Source: Burkholderia sp. OK233
GTDB taxonomy: Bacteria > Pseudomonadota > Gammaproteobacteria > Burkholderiales > Burkholderiaceae
DNA length: 64,000 bases
Assembly (NCBI RefSeq): GCF_900230185.1
Contig: NZ_OCSR01000002.1
Location: 2,790,001 to 2,854,000 of the forward strand
Reading direction: 5' to 3'
Part shown: positions 50,716 through 59,714 of the stretch, in pieces
How the letters are laid out: each line of letters starts with the position of its first letter
Numbering within the stretch: position 1 is the first letter of the stretch
The notes under the pieces: model-generated
What the model saw: the letters and a program-made list of their open reading frames with translations, nothing else
Told to the model about the DNA's origin: nothing
The model's database searches: none
Position numbers and translations under genes: made by a program

Positions 50716-51183
50716 CTAAAACTCGCTGCGACTGTATGGTCGGATTGCACTGACGACGACCTCTTTGCAAGTTAAGCGGATATCGAGTCCGATATTGGGT
50801 TCAAGGTCGAATCGGATCAAATCATTGGGCGTATCGGATAAAGAAACCTCCATAATCGAGGCTTCTTCGAGCATGGCGTTTACATCGATCTCCGAACCTC
50901 GGATGTCCAGGATATCTAACACGACCAGATAGTCGGGACCTCCATCAGTGCGAGGAGCCGCGTAGCGATTGTGCAGCACCTCAAGTTGGAGATCGACTAA
51001 ATAGCGCGCACGGCCAGCCGGCAGCGGCTTCGAGTCCATGCCATCGAATGAACGTCGCTTTCTTTGCAAAGAGAACGTCATCACGGCTGAGTCGTGAAAG
51101 GATGGGTACTCTCCAAAAACCCTAAGGAGCAAGCCGCTGTTCCTCGCCAGTTCCCAGCCCCACGTCTTATTTTCGATGCTCAT
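50716..51183 (-). CDS. Imm50-like immunity protein
   Basis: 155 residues, soluble, no signal peptide. The segment VFGEYPSFHDSAVMTFSLQR near residues 22-41 resembles the conserved start of Imm50-family immunity proteins (FG-x-WPSFHDAEV-like, from memory); an acidic middle (LDIRGSEIDVNAMLEE) and DLIRFDLEPNIGLDIRLTCKEV close the fold. It lies 21 bp downstream of a larger gene on the same strand that looks like a toxin, the usual toxin-then-immunity order. Base composition is visibly lower in GC than the flanks, which suggests transfer. Confidence 0.65.
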   Translation of the reverse strand: MSIENKTWGWELARNSGLLLRVFGEYPSFHDSAVMTFSLQRKRRSFDGMDSKPLPAGRARYLVDLQLEVLHNRYAAPRTDGGPDYLVVLDILDIRGSEIDVNAMLEEASIMEVSLSDTPNDLIRFDLEPNIGLDIRLTCKEVVVSAIRPYSRSEF

Positions 51184-51204
51184 TGTTTCCCCTCGCGATA
51201 CGCT

Positions 51205-52014
51205 CTACCTGCAGTTGATCGGTGACATTGGAAGGTGAATGTCATCTCTCACTCCGGCATCGAAATTATGACCGTGCGCTTTCCCGTGGCTCTCGTGGTA
51301 TTGGGCGCAAAGGTTGCCGCTCGAATCGAAGTAGTCTACATCGAGGCCATTCGGGTTGATGCGGTATCCGCCCGGTTCATTACCTGTCATGCGGACCCCG
51401 CGTGCGGCGACTTCCTCTGTATCGCCACCGAGCGTGCCCGGCGTGTATTCGAAAGGTTGCGCATCGCCTGGCGGCGTAGCGGTTTCCGTTAAATCGCTCG
51501 CGGCGTCGGCCATTGATGCAGCGGCCCCGTTCGCATAGCGGGCCGCAACTGCGTTAGCCTTGTCCACCATGTCGTCGTATCGATCCATGTAGGCCGTTGC
51601 AGCGTCGTACGACATACCCAACTTCGTCATCAGCTCTTCGCGGAAGCTGGCAAAACCTTTGGGTTTAGGCGCTGGATCGATCCGCGCGCCGCCTGTCCGT
51701 GATTGCTCAGCAACGAGGACGACACTTTCGCCGCGGATCATGGACTGCAAGGTCTGTATAACTTCAACATCACCGCCGGTCTCTGCCAACCGCAGGTGCC
51801 AATGGAAGTTCGTTCCGAGGAACGCGCGCACGCGCTGGACGAGTGCGGTATCGAGGGCCCATATATCGGCATGTGCGCGTTGTGAGAACTTTTTGCCTTC
51901 TTCGACCGCCTGTTTTTGCAAGGTAGTGAGAAAGATACGCCCACTTGCGTAGGCATCCTTGCTATACATCATCCACCGTTGCAGCGAATCCGTTTTCAGT
52001 TCAGTGCAGCCCAT
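51205..52014 (-). CDS. putative polymorphic toxin/effector, unknown activity
   Basis: 269 residues, no signal peptide. An N-terminal helical part (about 1-150) includes SFREELMTKLGMSYDAATAY and YDDMVDKANAVAARYANG. A proline/acid linker (TPPGDAQPFEYTPGTLGGD, AARGVRMTGNEPGG) leads to a short C-terminal module from about residue 215: YRINPNGLDVDYFDSSGN, then AQYHESHGKAHGHNF and RDDIHLPMSPINCR. The cluster of five His in 12 residues plus Asp residues could be a metal-dependent catalytic centre. An Imm50-like gene follows at once. No known toxin family is recognised, and no secretion genes are near. Lower GC than the neighbourhood. Confidence 0.55.
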   Translation of the reverse strand: MGCTELKTDSLQRWMMYSKDAYASGRIFLTTLQKQAVEEGKKFSQRAHADIWALDTALVQRVRAFLGTNFHWHLRLAETGGDVEVIQTLQSMIRGESVVLVAEQSRTGGARIDPAPKPKGFASFREELMTKLGMSYDAATAYMDRYDDMVDKANAVAARYANGAAASMADAASDLTETATPPGDAQPFEYTPGTLGGDTEEVAARGVRMTGNEPGGYRINPNGLDVDYFDSSGNLCAQYHESHGKAHGHNFDAGVRDDIHLPMSPINCR

Positions 52015-52117
52015 TGCCTGGTCCTGTCGCGTGTGACGGCGTAAACCTAGCAGATTGCTGGACGTCCATGTTTTTGGGATATTCGCCGGCTTGCTCAGGG
52101 CGAAAGATTGCCGCCTG

Positions 52118-52166
52118 GAAAAACAGGCGGCGCGGGTCCGAACTTATCCTGTCGGTTCGCGCCGCC
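52118..52166 (-). terminator. terminator of the porin gene with alternative fold
   Basis: On the minus strand GGCGGCGCG pairs with CGCGCCGCC (positions 52158-52166 with 52126-52134) and is followed by TGTTTTT. An overlapping smaller hairpin, CCGCCTG/CAGGCGG at 52111-52130, uses part of the same bases, so the two folds exclude one another. Confidence 0.65.
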
Positions 52167-52233
52167 GTCACACCTGCACGCAAAGGAAAACGGTTTCTAT
52201 GCGCTTAAGCACAGGGCCTGTAAACCACCCCGC

Positions 52234-53832
52234 TCAAAACACCTTCACCGGCACATTCACCACCAGCCGATACTCCATATTGTTGCCATCGGAGTAATAG
52301 CGCGACGCGTTGTGCCACATCGCGATGAACGTGACTTTCGTGTCCTTGAAGCGGCCGCTCTGCAGCGTATAGCTCGGAATGAAGCCGAACTCGTGATGGT
52401 GCCCGTGCACCGGTTCGCCGTTCTTCCAGTACAGGTTGTGCAGCGGCGCCGACGCCGAAGCATTATCGGCGGCGCCCGCCGACGCGTCCGCGCCCCAGCC
52501 ATACTCGCCCCAGAACATCGCCTTGAGCCCAGGCACGCCGGCGTATTTGCCGTCGAACGTGTAGCGCAATTGCAGCGACTGCTCATGCGGCGCGTTGTAG
52601 TCGACGTCCATCGAGTTGGTCAGGTAGATGCCGTTGGTCTCGTTGACGTAGTCGAAGAACTGGTCGCCGAGCACCTGCTGATAACCGAGCAGCAGCGCAT
52701 GCGGGCCGTGCTGTGCGGAAACCGACAGGCTGTACGCGTTGCTGTTGATATGCCCCTGGCGTGATGCGCCGGTATCGTGCGTCGAGTAGATATTCGCGAG
52801 ACCGCTCCATTTGATCGTGGTCGGGTCACCGAACGACTGCGCGACCGAGCCGTAGTACTGACGCCAGACGTCGTCCGCCTGGTCGACGTACAGCGCCATT
52901 TCGCCATTCTTCGCGTAGTGCCACGTACCGCCCACGTAAGTCAGGCGGTCGATGCGCGTGCCACCGTACGAGGTGGTCAGGTTAGTCAGGTTCGTGTGGC
53001 CGCGTGCATCGACTTTGGTGAAACTGCCGGCCTCGAGCGCCGTGTGAACCAGATCGTTGCTGACCATCGAGGCACCGAGGAAAGTCGGTGGCAATGCGCG
53101 GTTGTCATGCGGTTCGAGGAACGGGTTGGTGACGGTCTGCAGACCGTACTTGACGACCGTTTCCGAAATGCGTCCCTTGATGTCGTACATGCCGGGGTAA
53201 GCCCACGCGAGCTGCTGCGAACCGCCGCCGTCCTTGCCCACGTGCACCATGTTGCCGGCGCCGTTGCCGCCGTCGAGTTTGAGTGCGGCGAACAGTGACG
53301 CGTCGACGCCGAAGCCCACCAGGCCCTGTGTGAAGCCTGATTCATAGTTGGCCTGCGCGCCCTGAATCCACGCGTGGCGATAGATCGAGCTGGGCGCCTG
53401 GAAGTAGTCGGAATAGTTGCGGAACTGCAGGTTCAGATGGCTATCGGCGATAAAGCCTTTGCTCGCTGCCTGGCTCGACGGCGGCGTGGGTGGCGTGACC
53501 GTCTGATTGGCTTCCGCGTTGACGACGGCGTTAGTCGTGTCGGGTTGATCGTTGCGCACCTGGCCGCCCTGTTCGGCTCTGCGCTTGCCGGACGTGTTGG
53601 CTTGCGAAGTTTGCGAAGTTTGCGAAGCGGGCGTTGCTTGCGAGCGTTGCGTGGGAGACGAAAACGTTTGCGCGAGTGTTTGAGTTTTCGTCGTATCGGA
53701 GGTGGGCTCCAATACGGCGTCATCGGCGTAGGCACTCGCGCCGATGGTCAGCGCGGGCAGCGTGAATGCGCAGTAAAAGAAGGTGGCTGCATTAGTTTTT
53801 TTTGACCGCTTTTTTGTTCGGCTATCTTTCAT
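52234..53832 (-). CDS. OprD-family outer-membrane porin
   Basis: 532 residues. A basic N-terminus and hydrophobic core (TFFYCAFTLPALTIGASAYA, cut after AYA) form the signal peptide, followed by a low-complexity Ser/Thr/Gln region of about 80 residues. The barrel starts with GFIADSHLNLQFRNYSDYF, the usual OprD beginning, and ends with the outer-membrane aromatic signature VNVPVKVF. Loop segments YGLQTVTNPFLEPHDNRALPP and GRISETVVKYG are typical. OprD proteins admit basic amino acids, peptides or aromatic acids. It follows the peptide transporter operon on the same strand. ATG 53832 is chosen as the start of the signal peptide. Confidence 0.88.
   Translation of the reverse strand: MKDSRTKKRSKKTNAATFFYCAFTLPALTIGASAYADDAVLEPTSDTTKTQTLAQTFSSPTQRSQATPASQTSQTSQANTSGKRRAEQGGQVRNDQPDTTNAVVNAEANQTVTPPTPPSSQAASKGFIADSHLNLQFRNYSDYFQAPSSIYRHAWIQGAQANYESGFTQGLVGFGVDASLFAALKLDGGNGAGNMVHVGKDGGGSQQLAWAYPGMYDIKGRISETVVKYGLQTVTNPFLEPHDNRALPPTFLGASMVSNDLVHTALEAGSFTKVDARGHTNLTNLTTSYGGTRIDRLTYVGGTWHYAKNGEMALYVDQADDVWRQYYGSVAQSFGDPTTIKWSGLANIYSTHDTGASRQGHINSNAYSLSVSAQHGPHALLLGYQQVLGDQFFDYVNETNGIYLTNSMDVDYNAPHEQSLQLRYTFDGKYAGVPGLKAMFWGEYGWGADASAGAADNASASAPLHNLYWKNGEPVHGHHHEFGFIPSYTLQSGRFKDTKVTFIAMWHNASRYYSDGNNMEYRLVVNVPVKVF
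53602..53628 (-). repeat. 9-bp in-frame tandem repeat in the porin gene
   Basis: Three near-identical copies of TTGCGAAGT encode SQT-type repeats in the linker after the porin signal peptide. Gain or loss of a unit keeps the frame and changes only linker length. Confidence 0.75.
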
Positions 53833-54015
53833 GGTGTACGTCTCTGTTATTTTGGTGAATCTTTGGCTGGCGGTTAGCCAGTCCACGCTTCTCGCTCATC
53901 CTGCTGATGGCAGGACGAACGGATCCAACGGCGCGACGGCCCGCCGCGCCGGGGAATACGGTTTTAAGTTTTCAGACTGGTTTCTTTAGCGATGCGATCC
54001 CTCAAGGGGATCGTC

Positions 54016-55050
54016 CTACGGAGCGTCCCCCACGCGAATGCATGCGACGCGTGTCGCGCTCGCATCATGCGTGACAGCCTGCGGAATCTCGCTGGCGCAA
54101 GCCTCGATCGCATCCGGGCAGCGCGTCCGAAACGCGCAACCGGAGGGTGGGCTGAGCGGCGAGGCAATCTCCCCACGCAACAGCAGATGGCGGCGGGCGC
54201 GTTCAACCACCGGATCGGGCACCGGCACGGCCGACAGTAACGCGCGCGTGTACGGATGACGCGGCGTGCCGTATACGTCACGCTTGTCGCCGAACTCCAT
54301 CACGCGTCCCAGATACATCACCAGCACGCGGTGGCTGATCGCCTTGACGACCGCGAGATCGTGCGCGACGAACAGCAGCGACAGCGACAACTCGCGCTGC
54401 AGATCGCGCAACAGGTTGACGATTTGCGCCTGGATCGAGACGTCGAGCGCCGACACCGGCTCGTCGCAGATCACCAGTTGCGGTTCGCCGATCAACGCGC
54501 GCGCAATCCCGACTCGCTGACACTGGCCACCGGAAAACTCATGCGGATAACGGCGCAGATGCTGCGCGTTGAGGCCGACGCGTTCGAGCATGGTCAGAAC
54601 GCGCCGTTGCACGTCCGTGCGGGCAATGTCCTGGCCATGCGTGCGCAACGGTTCGGCGACGATCTGTTCGATCGTCATGCGCGGATCGAGCGAGGCGAGC
54701 GGGTCCTGGAAAATCATCTGCACGTCGCGGCGCAGGCGCGAAGTATCGCGGTGCGCGCCCGGCAGCACGGTTTCCTTGTCGAGCCAGCGCACACTGCCGC
54801 TCGCCACTGGCGCGAGCCCGATGATCGCGCGCGCCAGCGTGGACTTGCCGCAGCCCGATTCGCCGACGAGGCCCACGGTTTCGCCGCGCCGCACGCTGAA
54901 CGACACGCCGTCCACCGCGCGCAGCGTCGCTTTGCCGGACCACGGAAAGCCGCCACGCGGCACGCCGAATTGCACCTTGAGATTGTCGACCGACAACAGC
55001 GTTGCCGGACCCTGGTCTTGGCCGTGGCTTGCAATGGAAGTGGCGTTCAT
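54016..55050 (-). CDS. oppF: oligopeptide ABC transporter ATP-binding protein OppF type
   Basis: 344 residues. Walker A GESGCGKST, signature EFSGGQCQRVGIARAL, Walker B LVICDEPVSALD and switch His in FVAHDLAVV are present, plus the C-terminal oligopeptide-transporter cluster domain with CAFRTRCPDAIEAC (four Cys, possible Fe-S site). ATG 55050 overlaps the preceding oppD stop by four bases. The long upstream extension is not supported. It energises the permease pair with OppD. Confidence 0.92.
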   Translation of the reverse strand: MNATSIASHGQDQGPATLLSVDNLKVQFGVPRGGFPWSGKATLRAVDGVSFSVRRGETVGLVGESGCGKSTLARAIIGLAPVASGSVRWLDKETVLPGAHRDTSRLRRDVQMIFQDPLASLDPRMTIEQIVAEPLRTHGQDIARTDVQRRVLTMLERVGLNAQHLRRYPHEFSGGQCQRVGIARALIGEPQLVICDEPVSALDVSIQAQIVNLLRDLQRELSLSLLFVAHDLAVVKAISHRVLVMYLGRVMEFGDKRDVYGTPRHPYTRALLSAVPVPDPVVERARRHLLLRGEIASPLSPPSGCAFRTRCPDAIEACASEIPQAVTHDASATRVACIRVGDAP

Positions 55051-56042
55051 ACGTGTTGTACCTCCATGATTTCCTGCACCGGCCGGTGGCATGCGCGCAA
55101 CGCATCAGCAGCCGTAGGCGACGCGATGAGCGCAGGCCGCGACTCGCGGCAGCGGTCGGAGCAGTGCGTGCAGCGCGGTGCGAATGCGCAGCCCTCGCCG
55201 ATTTCGCCGGGCAACGGCGGGTTGCCGGGAATGGTTTGCAGCGGACGGTCATCGTCGTCGGCGAGGCGCGGCAGCGCGTTCAGCAGACCGATCGTGTACG
55301 GATGGGTCGGTGCGGCGAACAGCGTGGCGGCGTTCGCCTGCTCGACGGTTTGGCCCGCGTACATCACCATCACGTCGTCGCACAAACCGGCCACGACGCC
55401 CATGTCATGGGTGATCAGAATGATCGCGGTGCCACGTTCGCGGTTCAGTTCGCGCAGCAATTCGATGATCTGCGCCTGCACGGTCACGTCGAGCGCCGTG
55501 GTCGGCTCGTCGGCAATCAGGATTTCCGGCTCGGAGAGCAGGGCCATCGCGATCATCACGCGTTGCCGCATGCCGCCGGAGAACTCGTGCGGATACATGT
55601 TGATGCGCCGCGCGGCATCGGGAATACGCACCGTTTCGAGCGTTTCGATGGCGCGGCGGCGCGCTTCGCGGCGCGACATCTTGCGATGCAGTTGCAGCGT
55701 CTCGGTCATCTGCCGTTCGATCGTCAGGAACGGATTGAGCGAGGTCATCGGGTCCTGAAAGATCATGCCGATGCGGTCGCCGCGAATCCTGTTCAATGCG
55801 GCTTCGTTCATCGTCAGCAGGTTCTCGCCGCGATAGGTCGCGGCGCCCGACACCTTGCCGTTGCCGGCCAGCAGGCCGAGCAGCGCCATCACCGTCTGGC
55901 TTTTGCCCGAGCCCGATTCACCGACAATGCCAAGCGTGCGGCCCGCTTCGAGCGAAAACGATACGCGCTGCACCGCGTCGACGGGTGCGCCCTCGCGGCG
56001 CGTGAAGCGCACGCTCAGGTCTTTGACTTCGAGTAGCGGCAT
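55047..56042 (-). CDS. oppD: oligopeptide ABC transporter ATP-binding protein OppD type
   Basis: 331 residues. Walker A GESGSGKSQT, signature EFSGGMRQRVMIAMAL, Walker B ILIADEPTTALD, switch His ITHDMGVV and a Cys-rich tail CAFAPRCTHCSDRC as in OppF. Start ATG 56042 gives MPLLEVKDLSVRF; the longer frame is not used because the upstream permease stop is at 56044. Confidence 0.92.
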   Translation of the reverse strand: MPLLEVKDLSVRFTRREGAPVDAVQRVSFSLEAGRTLGIVGESGSGKSQTVMALLGLLAGNGKVSGAATYRGENLLTMNEAALNRIRGDRIGMIFQDPMTSLNPFLTIERQMTETLQLHRKMSRREARRRAIETLETVRIPDAARRINMYPHEFSGGMRQRVMIAMALLSEPEILIADEPTTALDVTVQAQIIELLRELNRERGTAIILITHDMGVVAGLCDDVMVMYAGQTVEQANAATLFAAPTHPYTIGLLNALPRLADDDDRPLQTIPGNPPLPGEIGEGCAFAPRCTHCSDRCRESRPALIASPTAADALRACHRPVQEIMEVQHV

Positions 56043-56043
56043 G

Positions 56044-56958
56044 TCAGCGGTCCTTCGGGTCGAACGCGTCGCGCAGACCATCGCCGACGAAATTCACGGA
56101 ATACAGTGCGATGCACAGCATCACGGCCGGGCACAACAGCAGCCAGGGCATCGAATCGAGTTTCTGCGCGCCGTCCTGGATCAGCACGCCCCAGCTCGTC
56201 ATGGGTTCCTGCACCCCGAGGCCGAGGAACGACAGCACCGATTCGGTCAGCACGATATTCGGCACCGTCACGCTCGCGTACACCACCACCACGCCGAACA
56301 GATTCGGCACGATGTGGCGCGCGATGATCGAACGCGAACTCACGCCGATCGCACGGGCGGCGTCGATGAATTCGCGCGAGCGCAGCGACAACGTCTGACC
56401 GCGCACCACGCGCGCCATGTCGAGCCACGAGAACGCGCTGATGGTGAGCACGACCAGATAGAACGCGCGGCCGAACAGCGTCATCATCAGGATGGCGATC
56501 AGCATGTAGGGGATCGCGTACATCATGTCGACGATACGCATCATCACCGCGTCGACGCGGCCACCCAGATAGCCGGCGGTAGCGCCATACGCCACGCCGA
56601 TCAGCCCCGACACCAGCGTGCCGAGCAGGCCGACTTCGAGCGACACGCGCCCGCCTTGCAGCGTGCGCGCGAGCAGGTCGCGGCCGAGTTCGTCGGTGCC
56701 GAACCAGTGCATGTTTTGCAGCGTGGGCGCGAGGCTGATCGCGCTCCAGTCGCTATCGATCGGATTGTTCGGCAGGAACCACGGACCGGCCACGCAGGCA
56801 ATCACGATCAGCAGCAAGACGACAAAGCCGGCGAACGCCGCGCGGTTGCGCACGAAGCGGGCGGCAGCGGTGGCGAGCGGGCCGCGCGAACGCGGCGCGT
56901 TGGCAATGGCCGCGAGCGGATCGAGCGCCGCGGCAGTCGTTTGAAATGAGCGGGCCAT
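56044..56958 (-). CDS. oppC: oligopeptide ABC transporter permease OppC type
   Basis: 304 residues with six hydrophobic segments; the N-terminal cytoplasmic stretch before the first helix (about residue 40) and the EAA loop EFIDAARAIGVSSRSIIARHIVPN fit OppC/DppC. It pairs with OppB. The gene begins three bases after the oppB stop. Confidence 0.92.
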   Translation of the reverse strand: MARSFQTTAAALDPLAAIANAPRSRGPLATAAARFVRNRAAFAGFVVLLLIVIACVAGPWFLPNNPIDSDWSAISLAPTLQNMHWFGTDELGRDLLARTLQGGRVSLEVGLLGTLVSGLIGVAYGATAGYLGGRVDAVMMRIVDMMYAIPYMLIAILMMTLFGRAFYLVVLTISAFSWLDMARVVRGQTLSLRSREFIDAARAIGVSSRSIIARHIVPNLFGVVVVYASVTVPNIVLTESVLSFLGLGVQEPMTSWGVLIQDGAQKLDSMPWLLLCPAVMLCIALYSVNFVGDGLRDAFDPKDR

Positions 56959-56961
56959 GGA

Positions 56962-57900
56962 TCAGTACCGGATGCGCGGATCGAGCCATGCATACGCTAG
57001 GTCGACCAGCAGATTGAACAGCACGGCGACGGCGGTCGTTAGCACGACGAGGCCGAGCACGAGGGTGTAGTCGCGGTTGATCGCGCCGTTGACGACCAGC
57101 TGGCCGAGACCCGGCAGCGCGAACACCGATTCGGTGACCACGGCCGCGGTGATCGACGAGATGCAGATCGAGCCGAGCAGCGACACGACCGGCATCAGCG
57201 CGGGCTTCATCGCATGGCGCAACACGATCGTGCGGCCCGGCAGACCTTTGGCGCGCGCCGTGCGGATGAAGTTGCCCGACAGCACTTCGATCATGCTGCC
57301 GCGCATCACGCGCGCGATCCCGGCGACGTTGATGATGACGAGCAGCACGATCGGCAGCACGCGATAGCGCCACTCGCCTTCGCCCCAGCCGCCGGCCGGC
57401 AGCCAGCCGTGGCCTTCGGAAGTCTTCAGCAGGATCGCGAAGATCCACACCAGCACCGGTCCGAGCACGAACGGCGGCACCACGTTGCCGATATTGCCGA
57501 GCACCATCACGAAGTGATCGACGAAGCGGTCACGCCGCACCGCGGCCAGCGTGCCGAGCGCGACGCCGATCACCAGTGCGATCGGTACCGACACGCCGCC
57601 GACGCCGAGACTCACCGGCAACGCCTTCCACACCAGATCGTTGACGCTCCAGTCGGCGTAGCGGAACGACGGGCCGAGGTCGCCGTGCAGCAGCGAGCCG
57701 AGGTAGTGGAGGTACTGCAGCCACAGCGGTTCGTCGAGGTGATACTTGGCGTTGAGGTTCGCGAGCACGGCCGCCGACAGGTGTTTCTCCGTGTCGAACG
57801 GCCCGCCGGGGGTGAGGTGCAGCAGCAGATAGCACGCGGTGATCACGGCGAGAATCGTCGGGATCGCCCAGAGCGTGCGGCGCAGCGTGTAAGCCAGCAT
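56962..57900 (-). CDS. oppB: oligopeptide ABC transporter permease OppB type
   Basis: 312 residues, six hydrophobic segments, the first at the very N-terminus (LRRTLWAIPTILAVITACYLL). The family motif GPFDTEK-type segment and the EAA loop NFIRTARAKGLPGRTIVLRHAMKPAL are clear. Product of the second gene of the peptide transporter operon. Confidence 0.92.
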   Translation of the reverse strand: MLAYTLRRTLWAIPTILAVITACYLLLHLTPGGPFDTEKHLSAAVLANLNAKYHLDEPLWLQYLHYLGSLLHGDLGPSFRYADWSVNDLVWKALPVSLGVGGVSVPIALVIGVALGTLAAVRRDRFVDHFVMVLGNIGNVVPPFVLGPVLVWIFAILLKTSEGHGWLPAGGWGEGEWRYRVLPIVLLVIINVAGIARVMRGSMIEVLSGNFIRTARAKGLPGRTIVLRHAMKPALMPVVSLLGSICISSITAAVVTESVFALPGLGQLVVNGAINRDYTLVLGLVVLTTAVAVLFNLLVDLAYAWLDPRIRY

Positions 57901-57916
57901 GACGGTGCTCCCGCGC

Positions 57917-59533
57917 TTAGTGCTTGATCAGATACATGTCTTGCGTGGCGCGCTGGTCGACGTAATTGGTCGACGTGTAGCCGCCGACATACGACTTGAC
58001 GAGCCGGTCCGCCGAGTACTGGAAGAGCGATACCAGCGGGTAGTCGTTCATGGCCAGATCATGCGCCTGCGTGAGCAGGGCGGTGCGCTTCGCGTCGTCG
58101 AGCTGCTGGTTGCCTTCATCGACCAGTCTGTCGACTTGCGGGTTGCAGTAGCGCTGATCGTTCTGCACGCTGTTGCAGCGTATCAGATCGAAAAACGAGT
58201 TGGCGTCGTTGTAATCGACAAACCAGCCGTCGCGCGAGGCCTGCACCTTGCCGTCGTGGCGTTGCTTGAGCAGGACCTTGTATTCGACGTTTTCGAGCCT
58301 GGCGGTCACGCCGAGCTTGGTGCGCCATTCCGACGTGGCAAACAGCGCGACTTTCTTGTGCAGGTCGTTGGTGTTGTAGGTGAGGGTGAACGTCAGCGGC
58401 TTCGCGTCCGAATAGCCTGCGGCCTTCAGCAGGTTGCGCGCGTAATCGACGCGCCTGGCCATCGGCCAGCTTGCCCAGTCAGGCGTGAAGACGTTCGCGC
58501 CTTCCGTGCCCTTGGCGATCAGGCCGTACATCGGCACCTCGCCGTCGGCCGTCAGACGCTTGGTCAGCAGGTCGCGATCCAGCACCATCGCGAGCGCCTG
58601 GCGCACGCGCTTGTCCTTGAATGCCGGGTCTTCGTTGTTCAGGCTGTAGTAGTAAGTGGCGATCTGCAGGCCGGTTTTCAGTTCGGAGCCGAACTGCTTG
58701 CTCACCTGCGCATAGATGCCCGACGGAATCGAATACGTGTAGTCGAACTGGCCGGCCTGGTACATGCGCATCGCCGTTTCGTCGTTTTCGATCGGCAGAT
58801 AGGTCACTTTCGTGATCATGACCTTGCTGGCATTCCAGTAGGTGCTGCTCTTGGACGCCACCAGCCGGTTGCTCGGCTGCCAGTCGGTCAGCACATACGG
58901 GCCGTTACCGACGAAGTTGCCCGGGCGGGTCCAGTCGCCGCCGAATTTGGTCACGGTCTCGCGATTGACCGGGGCCATGGCCGGCATGGCGGTCAGTTGC
59001 GGGAAGAAGGCGGCGGGCACTTCGGTGGTGACTTCGAGCGTATACGGATCGACGGCGCGCGCGGCGAGACTCGTCAGCGGCGCCTTGCCGGCGAGGATCG
59101 CCTTGGCGTTTTTCACGAACTCGACCAGCACCGTGTATTTCGAACCGGTCTTCGGATCGAGCACGCGTTGCCATGCATAGATGAAGTCGGCCGCCGTGAC
59201 CGGCTGGCCATTGCTCCAGCGCGCATCGTGGCGCAGCTTGAAAACCCACGTAGTCGGCCCGGTGCGCGTCCACGATTGCGCGACGCCTGGCACGATCGCG
59301 CCGGCCGCGTCGATGCGCGTCAGCCCTTCGAACATGTCGAGCGCGATCGTGTCGCCGGTCCAGGATTCGATATGCGCGGGGTCGAGCGATTCGGTTTCGG
59401 ACGGCACCTGGCGGGTCATTTCCTGGCTGGCGGCGAGGGTGACACCTGCGGGTACGTTGACGGCGAAGGCGGAGGGCTGAAACGTAAGGACGAGCGCAGT
59501 CAGCGCCGTCGCGTAGGCAAACGGGGTTTTCAT
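57917..59533 (-). CDS. oppA: oligopeptide-binding protein OppA/MppA type
   Basis: 538 residues, SBP_bac_5. The signal peptide spans residues 1-24 (MKTPFAYATALTALVLTF to SAFA). Markers: SETESLDPAHIESWTGD, FKLRHDARWSNGQPVTAADFIYAW and the long C-terminal lobe ending in NYVDQRATQDMYLIKH. The length matches OppA/MppA rather than DppA. It binds peptides of a few residues; MppA members also take murein tripeptide. It leads the permease and ATPase genes, and the XRE-cupin regulator lies immediately upstream. Confidence 0.9.
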   Translation of the reverse strand: MKTPFAYATALTALVLTFQPSAFAVNVPAGVTLAASQEMTRQVPSETESLDPAHIESWTGDTIALDMFEGLTRIDAAGAIVPGVAQSWTRTGPTTWVFKLRHDARWSNGQPVTAADFIYAWQRVLDPKTGSKYTVLVEFVKNAKAILAGKAPLTSLAARAVDPYTLEVTTEVPAAFFPQLTAMPAMAPVNRETVTKFGGDWTRPGNFVGNGPYVLTDWQPSNRLVASKSSTYWNASKVMITKVTYLPIENDETAMRMYQAGQFDYTYSIPSGIYAQVSKQFGSELKTGLQIATYYYSLNNEDPAFKDKRVRQALAMVLDRDLLTKRLTADGEVPMYGLIAKGTEGANVFTPDWASWPMARRVDYARNLLKAAGYSDAKPLTFTLTYNTNDLHKKVALFATSEWRTKLGVTARLENVEYKVLLKQRHDGKVQASRDGWFVDYNDANSFFDLIRCNSVQNDQRYCNPQVDRLVDEGNQQLDDAKRTALLTQAHDLAMNDYPLVSLFQYSADRLVKSYVGGYTSTNYVDQRATQDMYLIKH

Positions 59534-59714
59534 CGGTTGAGGTCGCAGGAAAGGTCGAGAGAAGAACGCGCTGGCGCCGGGGCGCCCGGTTATCTGCGGT
59601 GCTCGGGCCGGGGCGGCCCTTGTTGCCCGTGTTGATTGCGCGACATGCAGGATTCCTTACATTTCGTAATGCAGGCAAACCCTGGCCGGATCAACCGGAA
59701 AAGGTGCCTGCCTC

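Noticed and set aside
57899..59635. 578-residue plus-strand frame opposite oppA
   Set aside because: No domain, Arg/Val/His-rich shadow of a complete binding-protein gene.
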